Of a stretch of 64,000 bases of DNA, positions 24,737 to 32,849 are shown one piece after another. Position 1 is the stretch's first letter. Every line of letters begins with the position of its first letter. A program made the position numbers and the translations under genes. Source of the DNA: Lysobacter sp. Root690 (lineage in GTDB: Bacteria; Pseudomonadota; Gammaproteobacteria; Xanthomonadales; Xanthomonadaceae); the NCBI RefSeq assembly GCF_001427785.1, contig NZ_LMHM01000017.1, positions 407,727-471,726 of the forward strand. The letters run 5' to 3'. The notes under the pieces were generated by a model, which had not been told where the DNA came from, searched no databases, and was given only the letters and a program-made list of their open reading frames with translations.

Positions 24737-25678
24737 ATGAAGAACGCCGCTTACGTGATGCCGTTCGAAGTCACCGGGGCGTTGCCCGCGCCGGTCGCCG
24801 CGACCTTGCGGCGGCTGCGCGCGGTGCTGCCGGCGCAGGCCGATGCGGCGCAGGCGATGTTGGAACGCGTGCTCGCGCCGTTGGCCAAGTCGATCTGGCC
24901 GGAAATGGCCTGGCGTTTCAGCAGCCTGACCAACACCGGCGTGCCGGTGGAGTTCGCCTGGACCACGCGCGAAGCCGCGGTGCGCTGGACCGCCGAAGTC
25001 GCCGCGCCGGAAACCGACGACGGCGAACGATTGGCGATCGCCGCGCGCGCATTGGACTGGCCGCTCGATTCGTCGCCGGCCGATCTGGCGATGTGGTTCG
25101 CGCATCAGCGCGATTGCCGCTTGAAATTCGGCGCCTGGGCGTCGGCGCGTCACGGCGACGGCACCGCGACCAAGTTGTACGCGGATCTGCCGTCGGGCCG
25201 CCTGCCGGCGGCGTGGCAAGGCCGTCACCCGGTGCTCAATTCGACCTTGTTGTTCTGGCGCATGGCCGGGGTCAATCCCGATGGCAGTGTCGAGTTCTAT
25301 GCGCGCGCTCACGACCTCGATCTGAGTGGGCTGGCGTCGCTGGCACAGACGGTGCTCGGCGATGCGACGCCGATGATGAGCCAGTTGGCGGCGTTGATGC
25401 CGGGCAGCGATCTGCCGCGGCCGTCGGGCCTGAGTCTGGCCCTGTCGGCGAACGGCGAACCGCGGGCGCTGACCTGGTTCACCTTCGCCAAGGCGATCTA
25501 CCGCGACGATGCGCAGGTCGCCTCGGTATTGCGCGGCTTAGGCAGCGACGTGTCGGCGCGGGTGTACGAAGCGTTGTCGTCCGGTCCGGACGACGGCCGC
25601 TGGCGTCACGGCATGATCGGCGTGGGCGGCGATATCGCCGGCAAGGCCTGGGTGCAGTGCGGGGTGCGGCCGACTTGA
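24737..25678 (+). CDS. Unrecognised 313-aa protein closing the unknown cluster; five-fold helix-strand-strand pattern
   Basis: The ATG begins one base after the stop of paralog 3, so the two are coupled. The sequence reads as five successive units of one amphipathic helix followed by a beta hairpin: hairpins around VEFAWTTREAAVRWTAEV, RLKFGAWASA...TATKLYADL, LLFWRMAGV...GSVEFYARA, GLSLALSANGEPRALTWFTF and HGMIGVGGD...KAWVQCGV. An (alpha-beta-beta) x 5 order is what ABBA/PT-barrel aromatic prenyltransferases show. This comparison rests on predicted secondary structure only; I see no conserved prenyl-diphosphate site I can name. There is no signal peptide. The gene is followed after about 100 bp by a strong terminator. 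Confidence 0.82.
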   Translation: MKNAAYVMPFEVTGALPAPVAATLRRLRAVLPAQADAAQAMLERVLAPLAKSIWPEMAWRFSSLTNTGVPVEFAWTTREAAVRWTAEVAAPETDDGERLAIAARALDWPLDSSPADLAMWFAHQRDCRLKFGAWASARHGDGTATKLYADLPSGRLPAAWQGRHPVLNSTLLFWRMAGVNPDGSVEFYARAHDLDLSGLASLAQTVLGDATPMMSQLAALMPGSDLPRPSGLSLALSANGEPRALTWFTFAKAIYRDDAQVASVLRGLGSDVSARVYEALSSGPDDGRWRHGMIGVGGDIAGKAWVQCGVRPT

Positions 25679-25774
25679 GTTTGCGAGGCGATGCGATGCG
25701 CCCGGCGGGCATCGCGATGTGGTATCGATGAAAGCGCAAAAGTCCGGCGAAACCTGCAAACGACCATAAAGACG

Positions 25775-25801
25775 AAAGGCCCGGCGCAATGCCGGGCCTT
25801 T
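25775..25801. terminator. Bidirectional intrinsic terminator between the unknown cluster and btuB
   Basis: AAAGGCCCGGC and GCCGGGCCTTT form an 11-bp stem around GCAAT, flanked by A-rich and T-rich ends on both strands. It separates two convergent units, the rightward cluster ending at 25678 and the leftward btuB ending at 25869. Confidence 0.9.
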
Positions 25802-25868
25802 GTCGTCGCAACGTTACAGCGATGTAGAACATCGCATCGATCGGTACGAAACCGACCGATGCGACGCC

Positions 25869-27761
25869 TCAGTTCTTCGGCGCGTAACGCAGGGTCACGA
25901 ACCACTCGCGGCCGGGCTGGTTGTAGTACGACACGGTCTCGTATTCGCGATCGAACACATTGGCCACGCGTGCCTGCAGGCTCAGCGCATCGCTGATCGC
26001 GTACTCGGCGCGCAGGTCGAAGGTGCCGTAACCACCGACGCGGGCGCTGTTGCCGACATCGTCGTAACGCGAGCCGTAACCGACCGCGGTCGCGCCGATG
26101 CGGAACTTGCCGAACGCGCGATCCAGGTCGATGCGGCCGCTGCGCTTGGCGCGGCGCGGCAGGTCGTTGCCGCGGTAGAAGCCGACCCGGTTCTCGGTGT
26201 CGAGGAAGCTCGCGCTCGCCGCCAGGGTCCATTCGGCGAAGGTGGTGTCGATGCCGATCTCGGCGCCGCGCATGCGCGCGCGTTCGATGTTGTTGGGCAG
26301 GTTGATCGCCGAGTCGAAGGTGATCAGCTGATCGACGCGGGTATCGAAGCCATCGATGCGCGCGTTGAAGTTGTCGCCGCGGTAGGCCAGGCCCAGCTCC
26401 CAGGTCTTGGATTCTTCCGGCTTGAGATTGGCGTTGCCGAAGAACGGGTAGTACAGCTCGTTGAAGGTCGGCGCCTTGAACGCGGTGCCGTAGCCCACGG
26501 TCACGCGCCAGCGCTCGGCGAAGCTCAGGCCCCACGCGGCGCCGCCGGTGGTGTGGCCGCCGAACTGCTCGTTGTCGTCGCGGCGCACGCTGGCTTCGAA
26601 CGACTGGTTGCCGAAGCGGCCCTGGTACTGGACGAAACCGGCCTTGTTGTCGCGTTCGAGTTCGTCGTACACGGTGTTGCTGTCGACCCGGTCGCGCAGC
26701 CAATCGAAGCCCGCGGTCAGCGTATTGCCTTCGAAGAGATTGAAATCGGCCTGCAAGGTCGCGCTGTCGCGATCGGTGTTGAAGAAGCCGATGCGCTGAC
26801 TCGGAGAAACGCTGTTGGGAAAGGCGTGGGGGCCTTTGAGATCGTAATTCTGCGAGCCGTCGACATTGCGGCCCGCGCTGAGCTGCACATGCACCGTATC
26901 CGACGGACGCCAGTCGAGCTTGCCGCCGATCACCTGCTGCACGGTCTCGGAATAATTGCCGAAGTCGCCGTCGTAGGCGTTCTCGCCTTCCGCGCGCAGC
27001 GCCTGGCCTTCGATGCTCCACTGATCGCTGATCTCGATGCCGCCGCGCAGCGACAGCGAATGGCTCTCGTAGCCGTCGCGGTCGGGTTCGTCGGTGAAGC
27101 AGCCGGCGAACACCGGGAAGCCGGCGCCGCGGCAGGCGTTGATGCCCTGGGTCTTGCGGAAGCTGTAGTCGGCGCCGAACCAGCCGCGGCCGCTGCGTCC
27201 GCCGAAGCCGGTGCCGAATTCGATGGTGCCGTTGCTGCCGCCGCCGACGTGCATGCGCGGGGCGAAGCCCTGCTGCTCGCGGCGGGTGAACACCTGGATC
27301 ACGCCGCCGATGGCGTCGGCGCCGTACAGGCTCGAACGCGGGCCGCGCACGATTTCGATCCGGTCGATCAGTTCCAGCGGCAGGTCCTGCAGCGAGGCCA
27401 GGCCCGAGGTCGGCGAACCGATGCGGATGCCGTCGACCAGCACCAGCACGTGGTCGGACTCGCTGCCGCGCAGGAACAGCGTGGTCAGCTTGCCGGCGCC
27501 GCCCTGGTTGGCGAGGGTGATGCCGGCGCGGCCGCGCAGCAGATCGTTCAGATCGCGCGCCTGGCTACGCTGGATGTCGGTGCGATCGAGCACTTCGACC
27601 GGGGTCAGCAGGTCGTTGACGCTGACCGCGGTGCGGTTGGCGGTGACGACGACTTCGTCCAGATCGGTGGCCTCGCCGGCGGGCGCCGCGGCCGCGACGG
27701 TCGGCAGCGCCAGGGCGATGGCGAAGGAAAGATTCAGGGCACGCAGACTTGCAACCGGCAT
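25869..27761 (-). CDS. btuB: BtuB-type TonB-dependent vitamin B12 receptor
   Basis: The 630-residue product has a signal peptide (hydrophobic core FAIALALPTVAAAA), a TonB box region (DLDEVVVTAN), a plug domain (VNDLLTPVEVLDRTDI, LRGRAGITLANQGGAGK, LFLRGSESDHVLVLVDGIR, IEIVRGPRSSLYGADAIGGV) and a 22-strand-size barrel ending in an aromatic-rich YNQPGREWFVTLRYAPKN. The barrel imports cobalamin across the outer membrane using TonB energy. Plug motifs match BtuB better than siderophore receptors, and a cobalamin riboswitch directly upstream makes the substrate assignment strong. The gene is monocistronic, with a terminator just past its stop. Confidence 0.95.
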   Translation of the reverse strand: MPVASLRALNLSFAIALALPTVAAAAPAGEATDLDEVVVTANRTAVSVNDLLTPVEVLDRTDIQRSQARDLNDLLRGRAGITLANQGGAGKLTTLFLRGSESDHVLVLVDGIRIGSPTSGLASLQDLPLELIDRIEIVRGPRSSLYGADAIGGVIQVFTRREQQGFAPRMHVGGGSNGTIEFGTGFGGRSGRGWFGADYSFRKTQGINACRGAGFPVFAGCFTDEPDRDGYESHSLSLRGGIEISDQWSIEGQALRAEGENAYDGDFGNYSETVQQVIGGKLDWRPSDTVHVQLSAGRNVDGSQNYDLKGPHAFPNSVSPSQRIGFFNTDRDSATLQADFNLFEGNTLTAGFDWLRDRVDSNTVYDELERDNKAGFVQYQGRFGNQSFEASVRRDDNEQFGGHTTGGAAWGLSFAERWRVTVGYGTAFKAPTFNELYYPFFGNANLKPEESKTWELGLAYRGDNFNARIDGFDTRVDQLITFDSAINLPNNIERARMRGAEIGIDTTFAEWTLAASASFLDTENRVGFYRGNDLPRRAKRSGRIDLDRAFGKFRIGATAVGYGSRYDDVGNSARVGGYGTFDLRAEYAISDALSLQARVANVFDREYETVSYYNQPGREWFVTLRYAPKN

Positions 27762-27907
27762 GGGGGAGCTCCAGCGCGCGCGCCGTGGCGCACGCGATTA
27801 CGACAACGGAATGGGCGGTTGCGCGGGAAGGCGAGCGGGCAGCGGAAGGCGCACGAAGTGCAACAGCCGCCGCGATGCCCTCCGCATCGCAACCTGTAGC
27901 ACCCCAA

Positions 27908-28115
27908 GGCCGGTCTCCGGACTCGCCAGCGGGCCGACGCGGGGTCGGTTCCGGTCGCGGCGCCTTCCCGTGCCTTGCACAGTGGCGGATGCCGCGATCT
28001 GACTGGCTTACCGTTGCGGGGGCAGTGCCGGAATGGCGCCGGCTCGTCCGATCGGAGGAGGGCGTGTCACCGGCTTCCCGTTTCAACCCCGGCGGCGCAA
28101 GCCGTGGGGTCACCT
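27908..28115 (-). promoter_or_regulatory. Cobalamin riboswitch controlling btuB
   Basis: Read on the minus strand, the region contains in order GAAACGGGAAGCCGGTG, CACTGCCCCCGCAACGGTA, GCCACTGTGC, CGGGAAGGCG and GTCCGGAGACCGGCC. These are the conserved B12-box elements of the AdoCbl riboswitch class. It lies about 145 bp upstream of the btuB start codon. By analogy, cobalamin binding represses btuB. Confidence 0.96.
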
Positions 28116-28163
28116 TGAAGCGGTGCGCAGTCTACGCGATGCGGGGGGCAAAGTCCGGGCGGG

Positions 28164-28340
28164 CCCTCACCCCAACCCCTCTCCCGCAGGCGGGAGAGGG
28201 GCTTAAGGCGGCGTGGGGATTGAAAGTGCTCTCTGCCGAGCAGTCCGAAGCTGCCTGGCCGCGAGCCGGGCCAACCGCAAGCTCAATGATGTTCCCTTCT
28301 CCCGCCTTGCGGGAGAAGGTGCCCGAAGGGCGGATGAGGG
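28164..28340. repeat. Palindromic intergenic repeat, family B
   Basis: The element has outer arms CCCTCACCCC and GATGAGGG, with internal palindromes CCTCTCCCGCAGGCGGGAGAGG and TTCTCCCGCCTTGCGGGAGAA. It lies between the btuB riboswitch and the TfoX-C gene. A related copy is at about 48150-48235. No gene is present. Confidence 0.75.
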
Positions 28341-28413
28341 CGCTTGCGCTGGCGATTACGACGACGGTCGCTGACCGACGCCTCACACCTCAAGCCAACC
28401 GAACCGGCCGACC

Positions 28414-28848
28414 TCAGTCGTGGCGTTCTTCGCCGTCCTGATCGCCCTGCCGCTCATTGCCGTCGGACGCGTCGTCGTCGTCATGCGCCGCCGGACCGCC
28501 ATCGTAAGCCGAAGCTTCCTCGTGCCGTTCCTCGGCATGCATGGTCGTGTGCACCGGCGCGGCGGCCGGCTTGTTGCGCGGCGCCGGCAGCAGCGCGGTC
28601 GCCGCTTCGGCGGCCAGGATCAGCTCCTGGCGGCGTTCGTCGCTGATCTCCTGCCAATGGCAGTCGAGCAGCGCGCCTTCGATCGCGTAAAGCAGGTTCA
28701 AGGTCGGCTTGAAGCCGGCGCGCTTGACCCGCATGAACGCCTCGACCGTGCCGATCGCAGCAATATCTTCATGCGTGCGCAGACCCACTTGGCGCAGCCA
28801 AGCTGCACTTTTGGGCCCGATATTGCGCATCTTGGGTGCCGCGGTCAT
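28414..28848 (-). CDS. TfoX C-terminal domain protein
   Basis: The 144-residue product opens with the TfoX C-terminal domain (residues about 5-75): MRNIGPKSAAWLRQVGLRTH, then a helix ending AFMRVKRAG and NLLYAIEGALLDCHWQEIS, a helix-hairpin-helix-like fold. The full competence regulator TfoX/Sxy has an N-terminal domain that is absent here. The rest is an acidic, disordered tail (DDDDASDGNERQGDQDG). Such stand-alone domains are common, with no defined function; a DNA-binding or protein-binding role is inferred from the fold. Its ATG overlaps the stop of the upstream fRMsr gene. Confidence 0.85.
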   Translation of the reverse strand: MTAAPKMRNIGPKSAAWLRQVGLRTHEDIAAIGTVEAFMRVKRAGFKPTLNLLYAIEGALLDCHWQEISDERRQELILAAEAATALLPAPRNKPAAAPVHTTMHAEERHEEASAYDGGPAAHDDDDASDGNERQGDQDGEERHD

Positions 28849-29327
28849 GCCACAGACTCCAGGTAGACCTGCGCCAGGGCTTCCAGGCCCGCCTGGTCGT
28901 CGGCATCGAAGCGGTTCGGCACCGGGCTGTCGAGATCGAACACGCCGATCAGCCGCTCACCCTTGAACAACGGCACCACCACCTCCGAACGCGAGGCCGC
29001 GTCGCAGGCGATATGGCCGGGGAAGTCGTGGACGTCGGCGACGCGCTGGGTCTGGCGGCTCGACGCGGCCGCGCCGCACACGCCCTTGTCGAGCGGAATA
29101 CGCACGCAGGCCGGCAGGCCCTGGAACGGTCCGACCACCAATTCGGTGCCATCGTAGAAATAGAAGCCGACCCAATTGAGCTGCGGTAGCGCCTGATTGA
29201 CCAGCGCCGACAGGTTGGCGGCATTGGCGACCCGGTCGCGCTCGCCGTCGAGCAGGCCGCGTGCCTGATCGAGCAACTGGGCGTACTGCTCGGGCTTTCC
29301 GCCCGAAAGTGTGGAGGCTGTAAACAT
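28845..29327 (-). CDS. msrC: Free methionine-(R)-sulfoxide reductase (GAF domain)
   Basis: The 160-residue GAF protein has the three catalytic cysteines at C74, C84 and C108, with the same 10- and 24-residue spacing as Cys84, Cys94 and Cys118 of E. coli MsrC. The surrounding motifs NWVGFYFYDG, LVVGPFQGLPAC and RSEVVVPLF are typical. It reduces free Met-R-sulfoxide in the cytoplasm using thioredoxin. The stop overlaps the start of the TfoX-C gene (ATGA), so the two are co-expressed. Confidence 0.95.
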   Translation of the reverse strand: MFTASTLSGGKPEQYAQLLDQARGLLDGERDRVANAANLSALVNQALPQLNWVGFYFYDGTELVVGPFQGLPACVRIPLDKGVCGAAASSRQTQRVADVHDFPGHIACDAASRSEVVVPLFKGERLIGVFDLDSPVPNRFDADDQAGLEALAQVYLESVA

Positions 29328-29494
29328 TCAGGGAGTGTAACAGCGGGGCCTGCCGCGACTACCATGGCCGGCTGGCATCGCCGGAAAGCGCGAGATGAGT
29401 CACATCCATGGTGACTTGAGCGCCCACGCCGCCTGCGTCTTGTCCGCCTTGCCGCATCGCTTTATCCAGCCTCCAGGACCCCGCGCCTCCCCGC

Positions 29495-30199
29495 ATGACC
29501 GAATCTCTCAGCCTTCCGCGCGGCCCGATTCCCAAGGGCGTGTTCGTCACCGGCACCGACACCGGCATCGGCAAGTCGCTGGCCAGTGCCACGCTGCTGC
29601 ACTGCCTGCGCTCGCTCGGGGCGCGCGCGGTCGGCATGAAACCGGTCGCCAGCGGCTGCGACGCCACCGCGGACGGCTGGCGCAACGAGGACGCCCTGTT
29701 GCTGCAGGCGGCCAGTGCGCCGACCCCGCGCTACGACGACGTCAATCCCTATGCGCTGCCGCAACCGCTGGCCCCGGAGATCGCCGCCGCGCAGGCCGGT
29801 GTCGAGATCGCGCTCGCGCCGATCCAGCAGGCCTACGCGCGACTGTCGGCGCAGGCCGATACGGTCGTGGTCGAAGGCGTCGGCGGCTGGGCCGCGCCGA
29901 TCAGCGCCGAGCTCGATCAGATCGACCTGGTGCGCGCGCTGGATCTGCCGGTGGTGCTGGTGGTCGGCGTGCGACTGGGGGCGATCAACCACGCCCGCTT
30001 GAGCGCGTGCGCGATCCAGGCCGACGGCGCGCGGCTGGTCGGCTGGATCGCCAACGGCATCGACCCGCACATGGCGAGCGCCGAGGAAAACTTCCAGATC
30101 CTGTGCCGTCGCCTGCCGGTGCCGTGCTGGGGCCGGCTGCCGTATTCGCCGTCGCCCGATCCGGCCGCGATGGCGGGGCTGTTGACGCCGGTGTTCTGA
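29495..30199 (+). CDS. bioD: Dethiobiotin synthetase BioD
   Basis: The 234-residue product carries the P-loop GTDTGIGKS (20-28), the MKPVASGC substrate motif, VVEGVGGWAAPIS and the VVLVVGVRLGAINHA segment. It catalyses ATP-dependent ring closure of 7,8-diaminopelargonate with CO2 to dethiobiotin. The other bio genes are not in the window, so it is transcribed alone. Length and motifs are complete. Confidence 0.96.
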   Translation: MTESLSLPRGPIPKGVFVTGTDTGIGKSLASATLLHCLRSLGARAVGMKPVASGCDATADGWRNEDALLLQAASAPTPRYDDVNPYALPQPLAPEIAAAQAGVEIALAPIQQAYARLSAQADTVVVEGVGGWAAPISAELDQIDLVRALDLPVVLVVGVRLGAINHARLSACAIQADGARLVGWIANGIDPHMASAEENFQILCRRLPVPCWGRLPYSPSPDPAAMAGLLTPVF

Positions 30200-30432
30200 A
30201 AACGCGGTATCCGCGATGCGGGCGGAGCGAGATTGCGTGCTGCGACGATGGGCTGTGGTGGCGTGCGGTCCGTTCGAAAACTACTTGGTTCGCGCTTCGA
30301 CCCGGGATCTTTCGGCGATAGCCGCGCCGCGGTTTCCATGCGTCGGCGAAGCACGGCAGCGAAGCGGTCAAGCTGAGCGACCGCGATCAGGCAATCGCCA
30401 TCGCCCCAACCGCAAGACCACTTTCGCGCACA

Positions 30433-30466
30433 CAACAAAAAACCCGACAGCCTGCGCTGCCGGGTT
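30433..30466 (-). terminator. Intrinsic terminator of the phasin gene
   Basis: On the minus strand AACCCGGCAGC and GCTGTCGGGTT form an 11-bp stem with one G-U pair and a four-base loop, followed by TTTTGTTG. It lies 42 bp after the phasin stop codon. Confidence 0.9.
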
Positions 30467-30507
30467 CTTGTATCCGCATTACCAGCCGGAGAGAGAGACG
30501 GTTGCGA

Positions 30508-30912
30508 TTACTTCGCAGCGGTCGCCTTGGTCGCGGCCTTGGTGGCCTTCTCGACGTTGGCCTGGGTGGCCTTGGCGGCGGTTTCGATCTGCGACTTGGC
30601 CAGCTCGGCGATGGCTTCGTTGGCCTTGATGGTGCGGCCGAACGCTTCCTGACCGGTGCTGACAGCGCGCTCGACGTTTTCGCGAGCGATCTGCACGCCC
30701 TTCGGCCACAGGGTCTTGAAGGCTTCCGGATCGCGCGCTTCGGCGGCTTCACCGAAGAACGCAAAGGTCGCGTTGACGCGCTCTTCGATCGCGGCGATCT
30801 GCAGACCGAACACGGCGCCGGCGTTGTCGAGGGCCAGGCGGTTGACCTGAGCGGCCGTGTCCGCGAACTGGCGCGTAGCGGCGGCGAACTGTTCGTTGAA
30901 TTGCTGGTACAT
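30508..30912 (-). CDS. Phasin family protein
   Basis: The 134-residue protein is almost entirely amphipathic helix, with YQQFNEQFAAATRQFADTA, a central FGLQIAAIEERVNATFAFFG and an Ala/Lys-rich tail (KATKAATKATAAK) like histone- or PhaF-type tails. This matches the Phasin_2 family of proteins coating polyhydroxyalkanoate granules; some phasin-like proteins have other or stress roles. No PHA synthase is in the window. A strong terminator follows, and two TGC-N3-GCA sites lie upstream. Confidence 0.92.
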   Translation of the reverse strand: MYQQFNEQFAAATRQFADTAAQVNRLALDNAGAVFGLQIAAIEERVNATFAFFGEAAEARDPEAFKTLWPKGVQIARENVERAVSTGQEAFGRTIKANEAIAELAKSQIETAAKATQANVEKATKAATKATAAK

Positions 30913-30957
30913 GGCTGAGCTCCTGAGTAAGGGTCCAGACGAAGAACGACTGGATTG

Positions 30958-30993
30958 TGCGGTGCAGCATAGATCCGGCTTTGTTGCGATGCA
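30958..30993 (-). promoter_or_regulatory. Two TGC-N3-GCA palindromes upstream of the phasin gene
   Basis: TGCGGTGCA (30958-30966) and TGCGATGCA (30985-30993) start 27 bp apart, 46-81 bp upstream of the phasin ATG. TGC/GCA palindromes are the type of site bound by PhaR, the repressor of phasin genes in other bacteria. A PhaR function here is inference. Confidence 0.4.
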
Positions 30994-30995
30994 AC

Positions 30996-31419
30996 ATCGG
31001 CCCGACGAGCGGTCGCCAACCGTTCAGAAAGTCCGCCTATTCAGCTAGTTAGCGGCGAGGCAGCTGTTCAGGCAAAGCGGCGCGCAACGGTGAAATCGGG
31101 GCCGGATGCGCCGGTTGGGCGCGCGTCGGTCGGCGCTCTCGGGTTCGATCGGCCGACCGCGGCACCGTGCATGGGCCGGGTTACAGCCGGACTATTCGCG
31201 GCGCTGCTCATGGCTGCCGAAACGCGGAATTGCGCGCGCGGTCCAGGAACGCGTCGTTGCGTTCCGGCGCAGCAGTCGCGGGTGGGCGAGGTTGGATTGG
31301 CGCGGGGCGAGCGGTTGCCGTCAGGTCAGAGCCGACGCGCAGACGAAACAGCGATACGTTCGCGACCGCGCTGATCGGCGCGTCGTCGAACCAATCAGCT
31401 CGGGACCCGGGCCGCAGCC
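30996..31419. other. Intergenic stretch with no supported gene
   Basis: The sequence is G/C-rich without a ribosome site or a frame with consistent codon bias. Short open frames on the plus strand have no recognisable protein features. It separates the phasin promoter from the 3' end of queD. Confidence 0.5.
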
Positions 31420-31782
31420 TCAGCCGCGGTAACGACAACCCGCGGTGCAGGTCTCGTGCACGACGATTTCGCTCAGCAGCGGCAGCACCGGCTTGAGCTG
31501 ATCCCAGACCCACACCGCCAGACGCTCGCTGGTCGGGTTTTCCAGGCCTTCGATGTCGTTGAGGTAATGATGATCGAGACGGTCGTAGATCGGCTGGAAC
31601 GCCTTTTTGACGTCGGCGTAGTCCATCACCCAGCCGGTGTGCTCGCCCAGTTCACCGCGCAGATGCACCTCGATCCGGAACGAGTGGCCGTGCAGGCGCG
31701 CGCACTTGTGGCCTTCGGGAACGTTCGGCAGCCGGTGCGCGGCTTCGAGGGTGAAGACCTTGAAGATGTCGACGGCAGTCAT
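31420..31782 (-). CDS. queD: 6-carboxytetrahydropterin synthase QueD
   Basis: The 120-residue product starts at the ATG at 31782, as family length demands; upstream in-frame sequence overlaps the tRNA terminator. Zinc ligands H16, H31 and H33 are in EAAHRL and LHGHSF, C27 is the catalytic cysteine in HKCARLHGH, and DHHYLND with a C-terminal HETCTAGC (E110) completes the site. It converts 7,8-dihydroneopterin triphosphate to 6-carboxytetrahydropterin for queuosine synthesis. Confidence 0.95.
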   Translation of the reverse strand: MTAVDIFKVFTLEAAHRLPNVPEGHKCARLHGHSFRIEVHLRGELGEHTGWVMDYADVKKAFQPIYDRLDHHYLNDIEGLENPTSERLAVWVWDQLKPVLPLLSEIVVHETCTAGCRYRG

Positions 31783-31855
31783 GGCGGTAACCGGTGGCGG
31801 TGCGGACGCGGCGCGGCGTCGGTGAGTGGGGCGGCAGGCGCGTCCGGCGCCGGAA

Positions 31856-31884
31856 ACGAAAAGGCCCGCAGCGCGGGCGGGCCT
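31856..31884 (-). terminator. Intrinsic terminator after tRNA-Met
   Basis: On the minus strand AGGCCCGC and GCGGGCCT pair around CCGCGCT and are followed by TTTCGTTTCC. It lies 24 bp after the tRNA and separates it from queD. Confidence 0.85.
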
Positions 31885-31907
31885 GGGTCTTGCTGCGCGG
31901 GTATCCA

Positions 31908-31984
31908 TGGTGGCTATGGGTGGACTCGAACCACCGACCCCAGCATTATGAGTGCTGTGCTCTAACCGGCTGAGCTACATAGCC
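31908..31984 (-). tRNA. tRNA-Met (CAT), elongator
   Basis: The 77-nt minus-strand sequence begins GGCTATGTAGCTCAG and ends with an encoded CCA. The acceptor stem GGCTATG/CATAGCC pairs perfectly, the T arm is GGTGGTTCGAGTCCACC, and the anticodon loop CTCATAA sits on the stem CAGCA/TGCTG. It closely resembles the E. coli elongator tRNA-Met, which also starts with a paired G1; initiators have an unpaired first base. Confidence 0.96.
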
Positions 31985-32109
31985 ATGGGGAACCGCGAAT
32001 TCTTCATGCCGGACGCGCGCTTGTCAATCGTCTGAGCGCGGCTTTGCCCGACTTGTCGTCTGCGCCACCCCGTGGCAGAGTCGGTCTCAGTGAATTTGGA
32101 GTCCGCATC

Positions 32110-32727
32110 GTGATCGATCCGGACGGCTATAGGCCTAATGTCGGCATCGTGCTCATGCACTCGGACGGCCGCTTGTTTTGGGCCCGGCGAGTGCATCGCG
32201 ATGGCTGGCAGTTCCCGCAAGGCGGGATGAACACCGACGAGACGCCGCTCGAGGCGATGTACCGCGAGCTGCACGAGGAAACCGGCCTGCTCCCGCAGCA
32301 CGTCGAAGTCCTCGGCTCGACCCCGGGTTGGCTGCGTTATCGCCTGCCGCGGCGGGCGGTGCGCCGCAACGACCGGCTCGTCTGCATCGGCCAGAAACAG
32401 GTCTGGTTCCTGCTGCGCCTGACCGGCGAGGAGTCCGACTTGCGCCTGGACCTGACCGACAAGCCCGAGTTCGATCACTGGCGCTGGGTCGACTTCTGGT
32501 ATCCGGTGGAGCACGTGGTCATGTTCAAGCGCGGCGTCTATGCCAGCGCCTTGCGCCACCTGGCGCCGTTCGCGCGCCAGCTCGCCGGTCCCCAGGCGGT
32601 CCCCGTGCCCAGCCCGGAAGCGCGCCTGCGCGAGGCGCAGATGGGCGGCTGCGGTCATCCGCCGCGCGCGCGTGCGTTCGGTGGCGGCAATCCGGCTCGT
32701 GGCAGCGGGTCCGATTCCGGCGGCTGA
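32110..32727 (+). CDS. rppH: RNA pyrophosphohydrolase RppH
   Basis: Starting at the GTG at 32110, the product of 205 residues begins with the canonical [14 protein letters not shown] of RppH. The Nudix box spans residues 38-60 ([12 protein letters not shown] then REL-EETGL), and later [11 protein letters not shown] is conserved. RppH removes pyrophosphate from 5'-triphosphorylated mRNA to trigger decay. The C-terminus has a family-untypical Gly/Arg/Pro-rich tail of about 45 residues. It is transcribed divergently from tRNA-Met. Confidence 0.95.
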   Translation: MIDPDGYRPNVGIVLMHSDGRLFWARRVHRDGWQFPQGGMNTDETPLEAMYRELHEETGLLPQHVEVLGSTPGWLRYRLPRRAVRRNDRLVCIGQKQVWFLLRLTGEESDLRLDLTDKPEFDHWRWVDFWYPVEHVVMFKRGVYASALRHLAPFARQLAGPQAVPVPSPEARLREAQMGGCGHPPRARAFGGGNPARGSGSDSGG

Positions 32728-32775
32728 GCCGGTCGGGCCAGTCCGGGCGGGTGATTGTGGGCTTGTTGGTCGCGG

Positions 32776-32794
32776 TTAATTGACAATCATTCGC
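32776..32794. promoter_or_regulatory. Possible Fur box upstream of bfd
   Basis: TTAATTGACAATCATTCGC agrees with the 19-bp Fur consensus GATAATGATAATCATTATC at 12 positions by my alignment, including the GA-AATCATT core. It is 56 bp before the bfd GTG in an AT-rich island of otherwise G/C-rich DNA. Iron control of bfd is well established in other bacteria. Confidence 0.5.
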
Positions 32795-32849
32795 ATCCGT
32801 GGCGGAATGGCGCTGCAGCCAGTTGGCTGCATGACCGAAGACCTGCGCC

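Noticed and set aside
21403-24738. Long antisense open frame opposite paralog 3
   Set aside because: Its Ala/Thr-repeat segments are the reverse reading of the Gly/Thr linker; no start signal and no homology features. The same reasoning removes antisense frames opposite 16650-18803, 18915-21194, btuB and the STN receptor.
25869-27761. Siderophore receptor for the btuB-like gene
   Set aside because: The plug motifs and the cobalamin riboswitch upstream fit vitamin B12 transport better.
31090-31374. Small ORF in the phasin-queD gap
   Set aside because: Mixed codon bias, no ribosome site, and overlapping frames of equal length; nothing protein-like.
31908-31984. Initiator tRNA or tRNA-Ile2 reading of the CAT-anticodon tRNA
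   Set aside because: The acceptor stem is fully paired (initiators are not), and the sequence closely follows elongator tRNA-Met; tRNA-Ile2 has a different arm pattern.
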